A DNA stretch of 64,000 bases from NCBI GenBank assembly GCA_963759295.1, contig CAVWYT010000016.1, positions 124,001 to 188,000 of the forward strand, written 5' to 3'. Within the stretch, counting starts at the first letter, position 1. Every line of letters begins with the position of its first letter. Shown here one piece after another: positions 26,042-35,054 of the stretch. The notes under the pieces were generated by a model. The model had not been told where the DNA came from. It made no database searches and saw only the letters and a list, made by a program, of their open reading frames with translations. Source of the stretch: WHSW01 sp963759295. GTDB taxonomy: Bacteria; Actinomycetota; Thermoleophilia; Solirubrobacterales; 70-9. The translations under genes were made by a program, and so were the position numbers.

Positions 26042-26829
26042 CAGCCGCCCAGCCTCAGCCGTCGCCGCAACGCGATCACGCTCAAGCCGGTCGAGATCGC
26101 GCCGACGAGGGCGATCGCCCCAAGCGCCTCGGCGAGCGACTTCAGGGTCAGCGAGGAGATCACCGGCTCGCGGATGCCCTCGGCGATGAACGACAGCGGG
26201 TTGTAGTCGGCCACCGACTGCGCCGGCTCGAGCAACAGGTTGGCCGGGAAGAAGGCGCTCGAGAGAAAGAGGATCACGAAGATCAGCGGAAACAGGCCCT
26301 GGACCACGGAGGCCTGGCCGGTGTACAGCGCGATCGCCGCGCTGATCCCGCCGAACGCGGTCGCCGCCAGCGAGGTGAGCACGATCATCACCACGATCCC
26401 CGGCACGCCCTCCTCGAAGGAGGCGCCGAAGATCAGCCCGATGGCGATGAACCAAACGGCCGTCACCGCCCCCAGGACAGCCGTCCCCGCGAGCCGGCCG
26501 AGGACGATCGCAAATCGCGAGATCGGGGCCGCGAAGAGGCGGTCGGTGAATCCCATCTCGAGGTCCACGGCGAGCGCGATGCCGCCGGTGTTCCCCGCCA
26601 GCAGGCAGGATTGGACCATCGCCCCGGCGAGCATGAAGCTGAGGAAGTTGTCGACGGCCGGGAATCCCGGCAGGTTGACCGCGCCGCCCGCCCCGCCGGT
26701 CTGGATCGCGAGCAGCAGGGTGGGGAAGATGAGGATCGGCGAGGCGAGCTGCGGACGCCTGAAGGTCTGCTTCACCGAGCGCGCTCCGAGCGCGCCGACG
26801 ACCCGCAGGTTGTCCCCGAGCCGGTCCAA
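26041..26829 (-). CDS. ABC-2 type transporter permease, first subunit
   Basis: A 262-residue membrane protein with six helices and the segment AVDLEMGFTDRLFAAPISRFAIVLGR, the same signature as in the second permease, so the two are paralogues. It starts 3 nt after the ATPase stop. It pairs with the DrrA-type ATPase and the second permease in one operon. Confidence 0.85.
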   Translation of the reverse strand: MDRLGDNLRVVGALGARSVKQTFRRPQLASPILIFPTLLLAIQTGGAGGAVNLPGFPAVDNFLSFMLAGAMVQSCLLAGNTGGIALAVDLEMGFTDRLFAAPISRFAIVLGRLAGTAVLGAVTAVWFIAIGLIFGASFEEGVPGIVVMIVLTSLAATAFGGISAAIALYTGQASVVQGLFPLIFVILFLSSAFFPANLLLEPAQSVADYNPLSFIAEGIREPVISSLTLKSLAEALGAIALVGAISTGLSVIALRRRLRLGG

Positions 26830-26832
26830 GCG

Positions 26833-27819
26833 CTAAGCGGCTCCGGCCGGCTGCTCGGCGACCGCGGGCTCGCCGCCGGCGGCTTCGGCGCCCTCCAGGT
26901 GCTCGCCGGTCTTCGCCACGAAGACGTCGTCGAGCGTCGGCTCGACCAGGTCCAGGGACTCGACCGCGAGCCCGGCCTCGTCCAGTGCCCGCACGACGCC
27001 GGCGACGCCGGCCGCGCCGTCCTCGAGCTCGACCAGGACCTTCCCCTCCCTCTCGGGCAGCGGGCGCCCGAAAGCCGAGCAGATCCGCTCGGCGCGCTCG
27101 GGGTCGCCGTCGAGCAGCCCGATCTCGAGGTGCGGCCTGCCCACCTCCGCCTTCAGCGACGCCGGCGTGCCGCGGGCGACGATCAGGCCGTCGCTGATGA
27201 TTCCGACCCGGTCGGCGAGCTGATCGGCCTCCTCGAGGTACTGGGTGGTCAAGAAGACCGTCGTACCCTCGTGGTTGAGCGCCTCGACCTCCTCCCAGAT
27301 CGACTTGCGGCTCACCGGGTCGAGGCCGGTGGTGGGCTCGTCGAGGAAGAGGACGCGCGGCATGTGTACCAGCGCCGAGGCGAGATCGAGTCGCCGCCGC
27401 ATGCCGCCCGAGTAGGTCCCCACCCGCCGGTCGGCTGCCTGCCTGAGCCCCACCCGTTCGAGCAGCGCGTCGCTGCGCCGCCGGCCCTCGGAGCTCGGCA
27501 GCCCGTGGAGCGTCGCCTGGAGGCGGATCAGCTCGCGACCGGTCATCAGCGGGTCGAGCGCCGCCTCCTGGAGCGCGACCCCGATCGTGCGCCGGACCTC
27601 GGCGGCCTCGGCGACGACGTCGTGACCAGCGACCCGTGCCGAGCCGCCGGTCGGGCGCAGCAGCGTGGTCAGCATCCGCACCGTCGTCGTCTTGCCGGCG
27701 CCGTTGGGACCGAGGAAGGCGTAGATCTCGCCGGCGGACACCTCGAGATCGACGCCCCGGACCGCCTTGACGCCGCCCTCGAACTCGCGCTCCAGGGCTG
27801 TTACCTCGATTGCAGGCAC
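26833..27819 (-). CDS. ABC transporter ATP-binding protein (DrrA family)
   Basis: A 328-residue ATPase with Walker A GPNGAGKTTTVRML, signature YSGGMRRRLDLA, Walker B VLFLDEPTTGLDP, and the H-loop region FLTTQYLEEA. The C-terminal 90 residues are the DrrA-type extension ending LDDVFVAKTGEHLEG. It powers export by the two downstream permeases. The GTG at 27819 lies 8 nt after a TACCCT hexamer. Substrates in this family include antibiotics and lipids; nothing here specifies one. Confidence 0.92.
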   Translation of the reverse strand: MPAIEVTALEREFEGGVKAVRGVDLEVSAGEIYAFLGPNGAGKTTTVRMLTTLLRPTGGSARVAGHDVVAEAAEVRRTIGVALQEAALDPLMTGRELIRLQATLHGLPSSEGRRRSDALLERVGLRQAADRRVGTYSGGMRRRLDLASALVHMPRVLFLDEPTTGLDPVSRKSIWEEVEALNHEGTTVFLTTQYLEEADQLADRVGIISDGLIVARGTPASLKAEVGRPHLEIGLLDGDPERAERICSAFGRPLPEREGKVLVELEDGAAGVAGVVRALDEAGLAVESLDLVEPTLDDVFVAKTGEHLEGAEAAGGEPAVAEQPAGAA

Positions 27820-27827
27820 GACGGGGG

Positions 27828-27833
27828 AGGGTA
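27828..27833 (-). promoter_or_regulatory. -10 element TACCCT, leaderless ABC exporter operon
   Basis: TACCCT (minus strand) ends 8 nt before GTG 27819; no Shine-Dalgarno. Confidence 0.5.
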
Positions 27834-27914
27834 CCGCCGGCCGGTGGCGCGCCTAAGCTATGGCCTGCTCAGGAACCGAAACCCGGTCTCCAGGCGCGTG
27901 TTGAAGCTTCTCTG

Positions 27915-28688
27915 ATGCCCGTCATCCGCACCCGCCCGCGCCTCGCCGCCCTCGCGGTCGCGACGCTGTGCGCGTCACTCGGGCTCGCTGTCGCGCTCGC
28001 CGACCGCGGCGGGGCGGTGTCCGCCGAGAAGGCCAACGCCTCCCAGCTCGGCCGGACCGCGCACACGCCGCGCCCCAACTGCCCGACGCCCGACGTCGCG
28101 AGCCCCCCGGCGGACAAGAGCTGCCAGGCGATGGCGCGGGTGACCGGCATTCAGATCGAGGCGGATGGTCGCCACAATCCGTTCAAGGTCCGCGAGGCCG
28201 GCACGATCGTAGCCTGGAGCATCAGCCTCGCGAAGCCGACCAAGTCCGAGCAGAAGTTCTTCACCAACGCGATCTCGAAGAGCGGCCCGCCGAGCGCCCG
28301 GATCTCGATTTTGAAGCCGAAGAGCGACCGGCGCTACAAGCTGATCCGCCAGAGCCCGGTCGTGCCGCTGCGCTCGGAGCTCGGGTCGCGCCCGATCTTC
28401 ACCCTGACCGATCCGCTGAAGGTGAAGAAGGGGATGTTCGTTGCGCTCACCACACCGACCTGGGTGTCGAACCTCGCCGACGCCGGCGCCAGCGACTCGG
28501 ACGCCTGGCGCACCAGCCGTGAGCCGGGCCAGTGTGGGACCGAGTCCAACGACAGCGCGACCGAGAACGAGGCAGACCTCAAGAAGCGCAGCCGGCCGCA
28601 GCAGAAGGTCGGTGGCGTCCGCGCCTATGCGTGCGACTACGACGGCGCGCGGATCCTCTACTGGGCGTACTTCACGCCGAAGAGCTGA
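27915..28688 (+). CDS. secreted protein of unknown function
   Basis: A 257-residue protein with a signal peptide (RTRPRLAALAVATLCASLGLAVALA). The mature part has four cysteines (NCPTP, SCQAM, QCGTE, YACDY), likely two disulphides, and a beta-rich composition. The segment VTGIQIEADGRHNPFKVREAGTIVAWSISL resembles a jelly-roll adhesive or binding domain. The family is not recognised. The ATG 27915 is the first that gives a proper signal peptide. Confidence 0.6.
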   Translation: MPVIRTRPRLAALAVATLCASLGLAVALADRGGAVSAEKANASQLGRTAHTPRPNCPTPDVASPPADKSCQAMARVTGIQIEADGRHNPFKVREAGTIVAWSISLAKPTKSEQKFFTNAISKSGPPSARISILKPKSDRRYKLIRQSPVVPLRSELGSRPIFTLTDPLKVKKGMFVALTTPTWVSNLADAGASDSDAWRTSREPGQCGTESNDSATENEADLKKRSRPQQKVGGVRAYACDYDGARILYWAYFTPKS

Positions 28689-28706
28689 CCGGCGCGCCGC
28701 CGGCGC

Positions 28707-28985
28707 TCAGGAGCCGCCGTCGAGGGCCGGCTGGCGCAGGCCGCAGTACGGGCAGTCGCTGACGTCGAGCCCGATCAGCTGGTCGCAGCGACGGCAGCTG
28801 CGCAGGTTCTCCGGTGTGCGCAGCAGCGCCGACTCCGACGGGGCCAGCGGCAGGGCCCGGGTGACCGGTTCCATCTCCTCGCCGGTCTCGCGGTCGACGT
28901 AGACCCCCTCGGGGTTGGCCGGCGCGAGCGCCTCGCGCCCGGAGGCGCGCGCGCGAAGCCGATAGATCTGCCGCGGGTTCTGCAT
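28707..28985 (-). CDS. small zinc-ribbon protein
   Basis: A 92-residue protein. The N-terminus is basic (MQNPRQIYRLRARASGREAL), the middle is acidic, and the C-terminus carries a rubredoxin-like knuckle pair, CRRCDQ and CPYCGL, expected to bind one zinc ion. The ATG follows TATCGT by 7 nt and is divergent from the glycosyltransferase promoter. Function is unknown; similar tails occur in nucleic-acid- or protein-binding accessory factors. Confidence 0.7.
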   Translation of the reverse strand: MQNPRQIYRLRARASGREALAPANPEGVYVDRETGEEMEPVTRALPLAPSESALLRTPENLRSCRRCDQLIGLDVSDCPYCGLRQPALDGGS

Positions 28986-28992
28986 GGCGCGA

Positions 28993-28998
28993 ACGATA
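28993..28998 (-). promoter_or_regulatory. -10 element TATCGT, leaderless zinc-ribbon gene
   Basis: TATCGT on the minus strand, 7 nt before ATG 28985. It forms a divergent pair with TAGCCT at 29033. Confidence 0.5.
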
Positions 28999-29032
28999 TC
29001 GGCCGCGGGGGCGTGCGGAGCCGCGGGGAACG

Positions 29033-29038
29033 TAGCCT
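29033..29038 (+). promoter_or_regulatory. -10 element TAGCCT, leaderless glycosyltransferase
   Basis: TAGCCT ends 7 nt before GTG 29046; this hexamer selects GTG 29046 over the upstream in-frame candidate at 29013. Confidence 0.5.
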
Positions 29039-29045
29039 GCGGCGT

Positions 29046-30533
29046 GTGCGGGTGCTGATCTTCCACGGCTGGCTGCTTCGCGGGACGGGCTCCAACGTCT
29101 ACAACGCCGGTCTCGCCCGGGCGCTTGCCGGGCTCGGCCACGAGGTGCACCTGATCTCCCAGGAGCGCGATGCGCCCGACCTCGGCGCCGGGAGCGCGGG
29201 CTCGGTGACGATCCACAATCCCGAGATCGACGGTCTGCTGCCGGTGTTCGTGCGTGACGCCTACGAGGGCTTCGAGGTGAAGACGTTCGGCGAGCTCACC
29301 GATGCCGAGCTGGACCGTTACATCGACGCCAACGTCGCCGCGGTCCGTGAGCTGCTCGACTCGCTCGGCGGCGTCGACGCGGCGCTCGCCAACCATCTCG
29401 TCATGGCTCCCGTGATCCTCTCGAGAAGCGGCCTGCGCTACGCGATCAAGGTCCACGGCTCGGATCTCTCCTACACCGTGCTTCCGGATCTCGAGCGCTT
29501 CGGCCCCTACGTCGAGGAAGCGGTCTCGGGGGCCAACGGGATCCTGGTCGGCTCCGGGCACATCGCGGATCGCCTTCGCCGGGCTATCGACGATCCTGAG
29601 ACCAACGCCAAGGTGCGGCTCGGGCCTCCCGGGGTCGACGTTGAGCTCTTCACGCCGATCGCCGCGGCGAATCGGCGCGACCGGCTGCGCGGCCTGGCCG
29701 GGGCGCTGCGTGGCGACAGCGCGGCCGTCTCCAGCGCCTGGGCGCGCGACGTCGAGCGGGCCGCCGACGCGATCGACTGGTTCGCTGAGGCCGCCGGCCC
29801 TCGGGTGATCTTCGTCGGGAAGCTGATCGTGGCGAAGGGCCTGGACTTGCTGCTGGCCGGATGGCCGCTCGTGCATCGCCGGCATCCGGGGGCGCGCCTC
29901 TTGGTGGTCGGGTTCGGGGCGGCGGAGGCGACGATGCGGGCTGCGTGGGCGGCGCTCGCGGCCGGGGATCCGGCGCCGTTGGGCGAGCTGGCGAAGCGAG
30001 GACGAGGGCTGGAGGGTGGCGAGGAGGCGCCGTTGCGGATGCTGTCGGCGTTTCTATCGAACCTTGCCGACGGATACCTCGACGCCGCCCGCGGGGCCGC
30101 CGGCAGCGTTCGGTTCGCGGGGCGCCTCGAGCACGACGAGGTGGCGACCCCCGTCGCGGCCTCGGAGGCGCTCGTCTTCCCGAGCACCTTCCCGGAGGCG
30201 TTCGGGATGGTCGCTGCCGAGGCGGCCGCCGCGGGTGCGCTTCCGATCTCCGCCGCCCACTCCGGGGCCGCCGAGGTCAGCCGCGCGCTCGCGGCCGAGC
30301 TGCCCGCGGACGTCGCCGAGCTGATCTCGTTCGAGCTCGACGAGGATGCGGTGACGGCGCTCGCCGGGCGGCTCGACGCGTGGCTCGCGCTCCCCGCCGA
30401 GCGCCGTGCGGACGCTGCGCCGACGCTGCACGCGACCGTCGACCGGCTGTGGAGCTGGCCCAGCGTCGCCGATGCCGTGCTCGCCGCCGCGGCGGGGCGG
30501 CTCGACCGCCTTTCGCCGCCGACCGGCAATTGA
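29046..30533 (+). CDS. glycosyltransferase family 4
   Basis: A 495-residue GT-B enzyme. The N-terminal half has the acceptor domain (VRVLIFHGWLLRGTGSN, KVHGSDLSY). The C-terminal half has VIFVGKLIVAKGLDLLL and the donor-binding E-x7-E-like stretch FPSTFPEAFGMVAAEAAAAG. An insertion of about 60 residues rich in Ala/Gly/Glu sits between LLVVGFG and the next strand (around residues 300-360), longer than in most GT4 enzymes. The acceptor is unknown. Confidence 0.85.
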   Translation: MRVLIFHGWLLRGTGSNVYNAGLARALAGLGHEVHLISQERDAPDLGAGSAGSVTIHNPEIDGLLPVFVRDAYEGFEVKTFGELTDAELDRYIDANVAAVRELLDSLGGVDAALANHLVMAPVILSRSGLRYAIKVHGSDLSYTVLPDLERFGPYVEEAVSGANGILVGSGHIADRLRRAIDDPETNAKVRLGPPGVDVELFTPIAAANRRDRLRGLAGALRGDSAAVSSAWARDVERAADAIDWFAEAAGPRVIFVGKLIVAKGLDLLLAGWPLVHRRHPGARLLVVGFGAAEATMRAAWAALAAGDPAPLGELAKRGRGLEGGEEAPLRMLSAFLSNLADGYLDAARGAAGSVRFAGRLEHDEVATPVAASEALVFPSTFPEAFGMVAAEAAAAGALPISAAHSGAAEVSRALAAELPADVAELISFELDEDAVTALAGRLDAWLALPAERRADAAPTLHATVDRLWSWPSVADAVLAAAAGRLDRLSPPTGN

Positions 30534-30585
30534 GACGGTTGTGACTAGCTCGCCCGGGCGGCGGCTTCGCCGTAGTCGCGATCAA

Positions 30586-30591
30586 TAGAAT
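30586..30591 (+). promoter_or_regulatory. -10 element TAGAAT, leaderless ctaC operon
   Basis: TAGAAT ends 9 nt before GTG 30601. The same hexamer at the same 9-nt spacing precedes the ligand-less subunit II gene at 43110. Confidence 0.5.
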
Positions 30592-30600
30592 CGCGCTCCG

Positions 30601-31428
30601 GTGACCCGCCCGACGCTAGTCCGTCTGATTGCCGCGATGCTCGTGGTCGCGGCCGTGATGTCGGTGGCCTTGCTCCAGTTCGACTGGTTCGGCCCCGCCG
30701 CGTCCGAGCAGCGTGGGCCGATCGACACGCTGTTCGACGTCATGGTCGTGCTCTCATCGCTGATGTTCTCGATCGTCATGGTGATGCTCGTCTACGCGGT
30801 CTGGCGCTACCGGGCCAGGCCGGGGGACGAGTCCGACGGCGAGCCGATCCACGGCAACACGCGGCTCGAGATCGCCTGGACCCTGATCCCGACCGTGATC
30901 GTCCTCTTCGGCGCCGGTTACAGCTGGGTGGTGCTCGACGACATCGAGGCCAAGGAGCCCGACCGGATGCCGATCGACGTCACCGCGCAGCAGTTCCAAT
31001 GGACGTTCGAGTACCCGGAGGCGCAGATCGGCGGGTCGGGCGGCGAGCCGCAGTACGTGACCACGCATGAGCTCCACGTCCCCGTCGACCGCCAGATCGA
31101 CTTCACCGTCACGGCGCTCGACGTCATCCATTCCTTCTGGGTCCCCGAGTGGGGGATCAAGCGCGATCTCGTGCCAAAGGGCATCGGGGGCGACGACATC
31201 GACGACGAGTTCGTGGTCACGCCCGACGTCGAGGGCTCCTATAGCCTCGTCTGCACCGAGCTCTGTGGGCAGGGGCACGCGACGATGAGGGCGCCGGTGG
31301 TGGTCGAGTCGCAGCAGGACTTCGACGCCTGGCTCGCGGATCAGAAGCGACAGCAGACACAGACGGCCGGTGGCGGATCGGCCGCGGCAGGGTCCGCCGG
31401 GGCGAGCAGCTCCGGCGGCGGGACCTAG
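30601..31428 (+). CDS. ctaC: cytochrome c oxidase subunit II
   Basis: A 275-residue protein with two N-terminal transmembrane helices and a periplasm-side cupredoxin domain holding the dinuclear CuA centre. All ligands are present: His in DVIHSFWVPE, then C-T-E-L-C, His and Met in CTELCGQGHATM. The QFQWTFEYP electron-entry aromatic patch is intact. The C-terminal 30 residues are Gly/Ser/Ala linker. It receives electrons from cytochrome c and passes them to CtaD, 15 bp downstream. Confidence 0.95.
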   Translation: MTRPTLVRLIAAMLVVAAVMSVALLQFDWFGPAASEQRGPIDTLFDVMVVLSSLMFSIVMVMLVYAVWRYRARPGDESDGEPIHGNTRLEIAWTLIPTVIVLFGAGYSWVVLDDIEAKEPDRMPIDVTAQQFQWTFEYPEAQIGGSGGEPQYVTTHELHVPVDRQIDFTVTALDVIHSFWVPEWGIKRDLVPKGIGGDDIDDEFVVTPDVEGSYSLVCTELCGQGHATMRAPVVVESQQDFDAWLADQKRQQTQTAGGGSAAAGSAGASSSGGGT

Positions 31429-31443
31429 GCTTACGGAGGTCGA

Positions 31444-33384
31444 ATGACGGCGGCACTCAAGGCACCAGGGATGGCTCGCGCGGGGCTCGGCTTCGTGATC
31501 GGCGGGGCGTTGGGCTTCGGCCTCGTCGTCGCCCTGCGCGCGATCTCGGGCCTCGAGATCTTCCAAACCGAGCAGACGGGCTATCCGCACGTCGTCGTCC
31601 CGGCGATCACGGCCCCGCTCGGCTTCCTCGCCGGCATCGGCTGCTTCGACTACTGGCTGCGATGGGCGGTCGGCGCGCCCACTGTCCCCGAGGATCACTC
31701 CCAGCACGGCGCGAGCTCGTGGCGCGACTACTTCCGCTTCAACACCGATCACAAGGTGATCGGCATCCAGTACATCGTCACCACCTTCTTCTTCTTCCTC
31801 GCCGGTGGGTTCGCGGCGATGCTGATTCGCGCCGAGCTCGCCCAGCCCGGCACCCAGATCGTCGACCCGGGGCTCTACAACGGACTGTTCTCGACCCACG
31901 CCGCGCTGATGATCTTCGTATTCGTGATCCCGGTCTTCGCCGGGATCGCCAACTACGTGCTGCCGCTGATGATCGGCGCCCCGGACATGGCCTTCCCGCG
32001 CCTGAACGCGCTCTCGTTCTGGATGCTGCCGATGGCCGGACTGCTGTTCTTGGCGAGCTTCCTCGTACCCGGCGGCGCCTTCGATGCCGGCTGGACGGGC
32101 TACGCGCCGCTCTCCACCGGGGCCCCGCTCGGGCAGTCGTTCTTCAACCTCGGCGTCCAGTTCGCCGGCGCCTCCTCGATCGCCACCGCGCTCAACTTCC
32201 TGGTCACGATCGTCACCATGCGGGCCCCGGGGATGACCTTCTGGCGCATGCCCCTGCTGGTCTGGGCGAACCTCTCGACCTCGCTGCTCGTGGTCGCCGC
32301 GACGCCGTTCATCGCCGGGGTGCAGTTCATGGTCCTCTTCGACCGGGCCCTGAACACGAACTTCTTCCAGGCGAGCTTCGGCGGCGACGTGCTGAGCTAC
32401 CAGCACATCTTCTGGTTCTACTCCCACCCGGCCGTCTACATCATGATGCTGCCGGGCTTCGGGATCATCAGCGAGGTGATCTCCAGCCACGCCCGGAAAC
32501 CGATCTTCGGCTACCGGCTGATGGCGCTGGCGCTGATCGGGATCGTCGTCCTCTCGTACACGGTCTGGGCGCACCACATGTTCGTCAGCGGCATGTTCTC
32601 GTGGCTGCGGGTGCCGATGATGATCACCACGCTGCTGATCGCGGTCCCGACCGGGATCAAGATCTTCTCGTGGCTGGCGACCCTGTTCGGCGGCGTCGTC
32701 CACCTGAAATCGACAGCGATGCTGTTCGCGCTCGGGTTCATCGCCACCTTCACGATCGGCGGGATCTCGGGCGTGATGCTCGGCATGGTGCCGATCGACA
32801 TCCACGTCTCGGACACGTATTTCATCGTCGCCCACATCCACTTCGTGCTCTTCGGCGGCTCGGTGTTCACGATCTTCGCGGGGATCTACCACTGGTTCCC
32901 GAAGATGACCGGCCGCATGTACGACGAGAGGCTCGGGCGAGCCCACTTCTATCTCACACTCGTCGGCATGCTGGGCACCTTCATCCCCATGCACTGGGTC
33001 GGGATGGAGGGGATGCCGCGGCGCGTCGCCGACTACGCCTCGCAGTTCGGCGGCTGGAACCTCGCGATCTCGATCTCCTCGTTCTTGCTCGGCCTCGCCC
33101 AGCTGGTGTTCATCTACAACATGGTCGTCAGCTGGAAGTGGGGCCCGAGGGCGACCGCGAACCCGTGGCGGGCGAAGACGATCGAGTGGCAGGTCTCCTC
33201 GCCGCCCCCGGTGTTCAACTTCGATCAGGTGCCACGCGTCGTCGGCGGGCCCTACGAGTTCGGCGTCCCGGGCGCCCGGCACGCGATCATGCCCGGAGAG
33301 GAGGCCGAGGTGCGCCCGCCGGAGCCGGCGATCGCCGGTGCGGCAGCCGGCGGCGGCGGCACCCCGACGGGGGCGAGCCCATGA
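31444..33384 (+). CDS. ctaD: cytochrome c oxidase subunit I (A2-type, catalytic)
   Basis: A 646-residue haem-copper oxidase core. Two extra N-terminal helices precede the conserved 12-helix domain (from TDHKVIG). All ligands are present: haem a His in LFSTHAALM, CuB His and cross-linked Tyr in YSHPAVY, the CuB pair in WAHHMF, and haem a3/a ligands in VAHIHF. The K-channel Lys (PTGIKIF) and D-channel Asp (GAPDMAFPRLN) are intact. The YS-H-P motif in place of GHPEV marks the A2 subtype. GGTC-side spacing and a purine stretch (GGAGGTCG) precede the ATG. Its stop overlaps the next gene by ATGA. Confidence 0.96.
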   Translation: MTAALKAPGMARAGLGFVIGGALGFGLVVALRAISGLEIFQTEQTGYPHVVVPAITAPLGFLAGIGCFDYWLRWAVGAPTVPEDHSQHGASSWRDYFRFNTDHKVIGIQYIVTTFFFFLAGGFAAMLIRAELAQPGTQIVDPGLYNGLFSTHAALMIFVFVIPVFAGIANYVLPLMIGAPDMAFPRLNALSFWMLPMAGLLFLASFLVPGGAFDAGWTGYAPLSTGAPLGQSFFNLGVQFAGASSIATALNFLVTIVTMRAPGMTFWRMPLLVWANLSTSLLVVAATPFIAGVQFMVLFDRALNTNFFQASFGGDVLSYQHIFWFYSHPAVYIMMLPGFGIISEVISSHARKPIFGYRLMALALIGIVVLSYTVWAHHMFVSGMFSWLRVPMMITTLLIAVPTGIKIFSWLATLFGGVVHLKSTAMLFALGFIATFTIGGISGVMLGMVPIDIHVSDTYFIVAHIHFVLFGGSVFTIFAGIYHWFPKMTGRMYDERLGRAHFYLTLVGMLGTFIPMHWVGMEGMPRRVADYASQFGGWNLAISISSFLLGLAQLVFIYNMVVSWKWGPRATANPWRAKTIEWQVSSPPPVFNFDQVPRVVGGPYEFGVPGARHAIMPGEEAEVRPPEPAIAGAAAGGGGTPTGASP

Positions 33385-34307
33385 CCGACGCCGAGTCCGC
33401 CAGTTACCCGGTCGACGACCTCCACACCAAGCTCGACTGGACGGGCGGTGGCACGGTGCTCGCCTTCCTGAACGAGGTCGCGGGCGGCCGGCGGCTGCTC
33501 GAGTCGATCCGCGAGCGGGTCGACGCGGGGGCCGACTCGGTGGCGGTCGTCGCTCCACAGAACCAACCGATCGTCGGGCAGATCGTCGATCGCGACGAGG
33601 TCCGCGACTCCGCGCTCAGCCGGGTCGAGGTGACCCAGTCGGTGCTCGAGGAGTTCGGGATCGAGTCGCTGGGTGCGGTCATGGACCCGGAGTCGGCGCT
33701 CGCGCTCGACGACGCCGTCCGCGCCTTCACGCCGCGTGAGGTGCTCCTCTCGGCGCTCTATGAGACCCGATTCGGGATCACCCGCAAGGACTTGGTCGAG
33801 TGGGCGAAGGCGCGGTTCGAGGTGCCGGTCGTCCACGTCCCGGTGCGCGTCGACGACGACGCCGTGCGCTGGGACGTCGTCCACACCCTGGTGGTCGGCA
33901 CGCGGACGATCAACAGCCCGAAACTGATCGAGCGCCTGAAGACGCGCGCCGGCGACAAGCCGCATCGCTACACGATCATCTGCCCGCGCTCAGGCGATTT
34001 GCCGCGCGAGCAGGTCGTCGACCGGCTCGCGGCGACACTCGCCGAGCTCTACCGCGCCGAGATCGACGCCACCGGCCAACCGATGAGCCCCGAGCCGTTC
34101 GCGGCGGTCGAGAACGCGATCCAGCACTACCGGATCGACGAGATCCTGATCTCGACGCTCGCCGGCCAGCAGTCGAAATGGCTGCAGGAGGGCCTGATCG
34201 AGAAGGTCGAGCGGATCACCGACAAGCCGATTGAGCATTTCGAGGCGACCGAGACTCGCGACGAGCAACGTCCGACGAGCACCGAAACCGTGGGAGCGGA
34301 GGCCTAG
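33381..34307 (+). CDS. oxidase-operon protein with two stress-protein-like repeats
   Basis: A 308-residue soluble protein inserted between ctaD and ctaE, overlapping both (ATGA and 1 bp). Two halves share a C-terminal motif: EVLLSALYETRFGITRKDLVEW...VPVVHVPV and EILISTLAGQQSKWLQEGLIEK...KPIEHFEA. The second half also resembles the frameshifted gene at 36018 (EVIVSTHPPERSKWLERGVVER). The alternating strand/helix pattern fits a universal-stress-protein-like Rossmann fold, but no ATP-binding G-2x-G-9x-G motif is visible. Its translational coupling suggests a role in assembly or control of the oxidase; this is inference. Confidence 0.65.
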   Translation: MTDAESASYPVDDLHTKLDWTGGGTVLAFLNEVAGGRRLLESIRERVDAGADSVAVVAPQNQPIVGQIVDRDEVRDSALSRVEVTQSVLEEFGIESLGAVMDPESALALDDAVRAFTPREVLLSALYETRFGITRKDLVEWAKARFEVPVVHVPVRVDDDAVRWDVVHTLVVGTRTINSPKLIERLKTRAGDKPHRYTIICPRSGDLPREQVVDRLAATLAELYRAEIDATGQPMSPEPFAAVENAIQHYRIDEILISTLAGQQSKWLQEGLIEKVERITDKPIEHFEATETRDEQRPTSTETVGAEA

Positions 34308-34930
34308 TGGAGTCAGCATCCGTCGCCGTCGGCCACGGCGCTCACGAGCACCACGGACCGCCGGAGGCCCATCAGAGCTCACGGATCGACCGCCAGACGC
34401 TCGGCATCCTGATCTTCATCGTCTCCGAGGTGATGCTCTTCGGAGCATTCTTCGCCGCCTACTTCTTCCTCCGCGTGGTCGCCAACGACGGGCCCTGGCC
34501 TCCGGAGGGGATCGAGCTGCCGAAGGCGGTAGCCGGGGTCAACACCGCGATCCTGATCTCCTCGAGCTTCACCGTCCACTGGGCGCTCGAGGGGGTTCGC
34601 AAGCACAACCGCCGGGCGATGCAGATGGGGCTGGCACTCACCTGGCTGCTCGGGGCGACCTTCCTCTTCATCCAGATCAACGAGTACATCCACATCGGCT
34701 TCAGCGCCCGCGACGGCGCCTTCGGCTCGATCTTCTACAGCCTCACGGGCCTCCACGGAGCGCACGTGTTCGTCGGCCTGCTGCTGCTCACGTTCGCCAA
34801 CGTCCGCGCCTGGCGAGGCCACTTCGGGCCGAAGCCCGCGGACCACCTCGGGGTCGAAGTGCCGGGGATCTATTGGCATTTCGTCGACGTGATGTGGATC
34901 ATCGTGTTCACGGTCGTCTACATCCTCTAG
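34307..34930 (+). CDS. ctaE: cytochrome c oxidase subunit III
   Basis: A 207-residue membrane protein with five helices (ILIFIVSEVMLFGAFFAAYFFLR, then LLISSSFTVHWALEG, the ATFLFIQINEYIHIGF segment, SLTGLHGAHVFVGL, and the C-terminal YWHFVDVMWIIVFTVVYIL). These match the short five-helix CoxC form. A His-rich N-terminus (GHGAHEHHGPPEAHQ) is unusual. It stabilises proton uptake of subunit I. The GTG start overlaps the previous stop by 1 bp; it is the last gene of the ctaC-D-E operon. Confidence 0.93.
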   Translation: MESASVAVGHGAHEHHGPPEAHQSSRIDRQTLGILIFIVSEVMLFGAFFAAYFFLRVVANDGPWPPEGIELPKAVAGVNTAILISSSFTVHWALEGVRKHNRRAMQMGLALTWLLGATFLFIQINEYIHIGFSARDGAFGSIFYSLTGLHGAHVFVGLLLLTFANVRAWRGHFGPKPADHLGVEVPGIYWHFVDVMWIIVFTVVYIL

Positions 34931-35054
34931 AAACGGCTTAGACAGCGGTTCGGCATTTTTCGGTCCTTCTCGCGGAGAGGCACCCGGCGGGGTCGGCGGG
35001 GGCGATGCTCGGGCGTTGCGACCCTCCCCCTGGTCGGGGGATACTCGGTCGGCA

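Noticed and set aside
30754..33558. 934-codon minus-strand open frame opposite ctaC and ctaD
   Set aside because: Antisense of strongly conserved oxidase genes; His/Arg/Glu-rich shadow translation typical of high-GC DNA.
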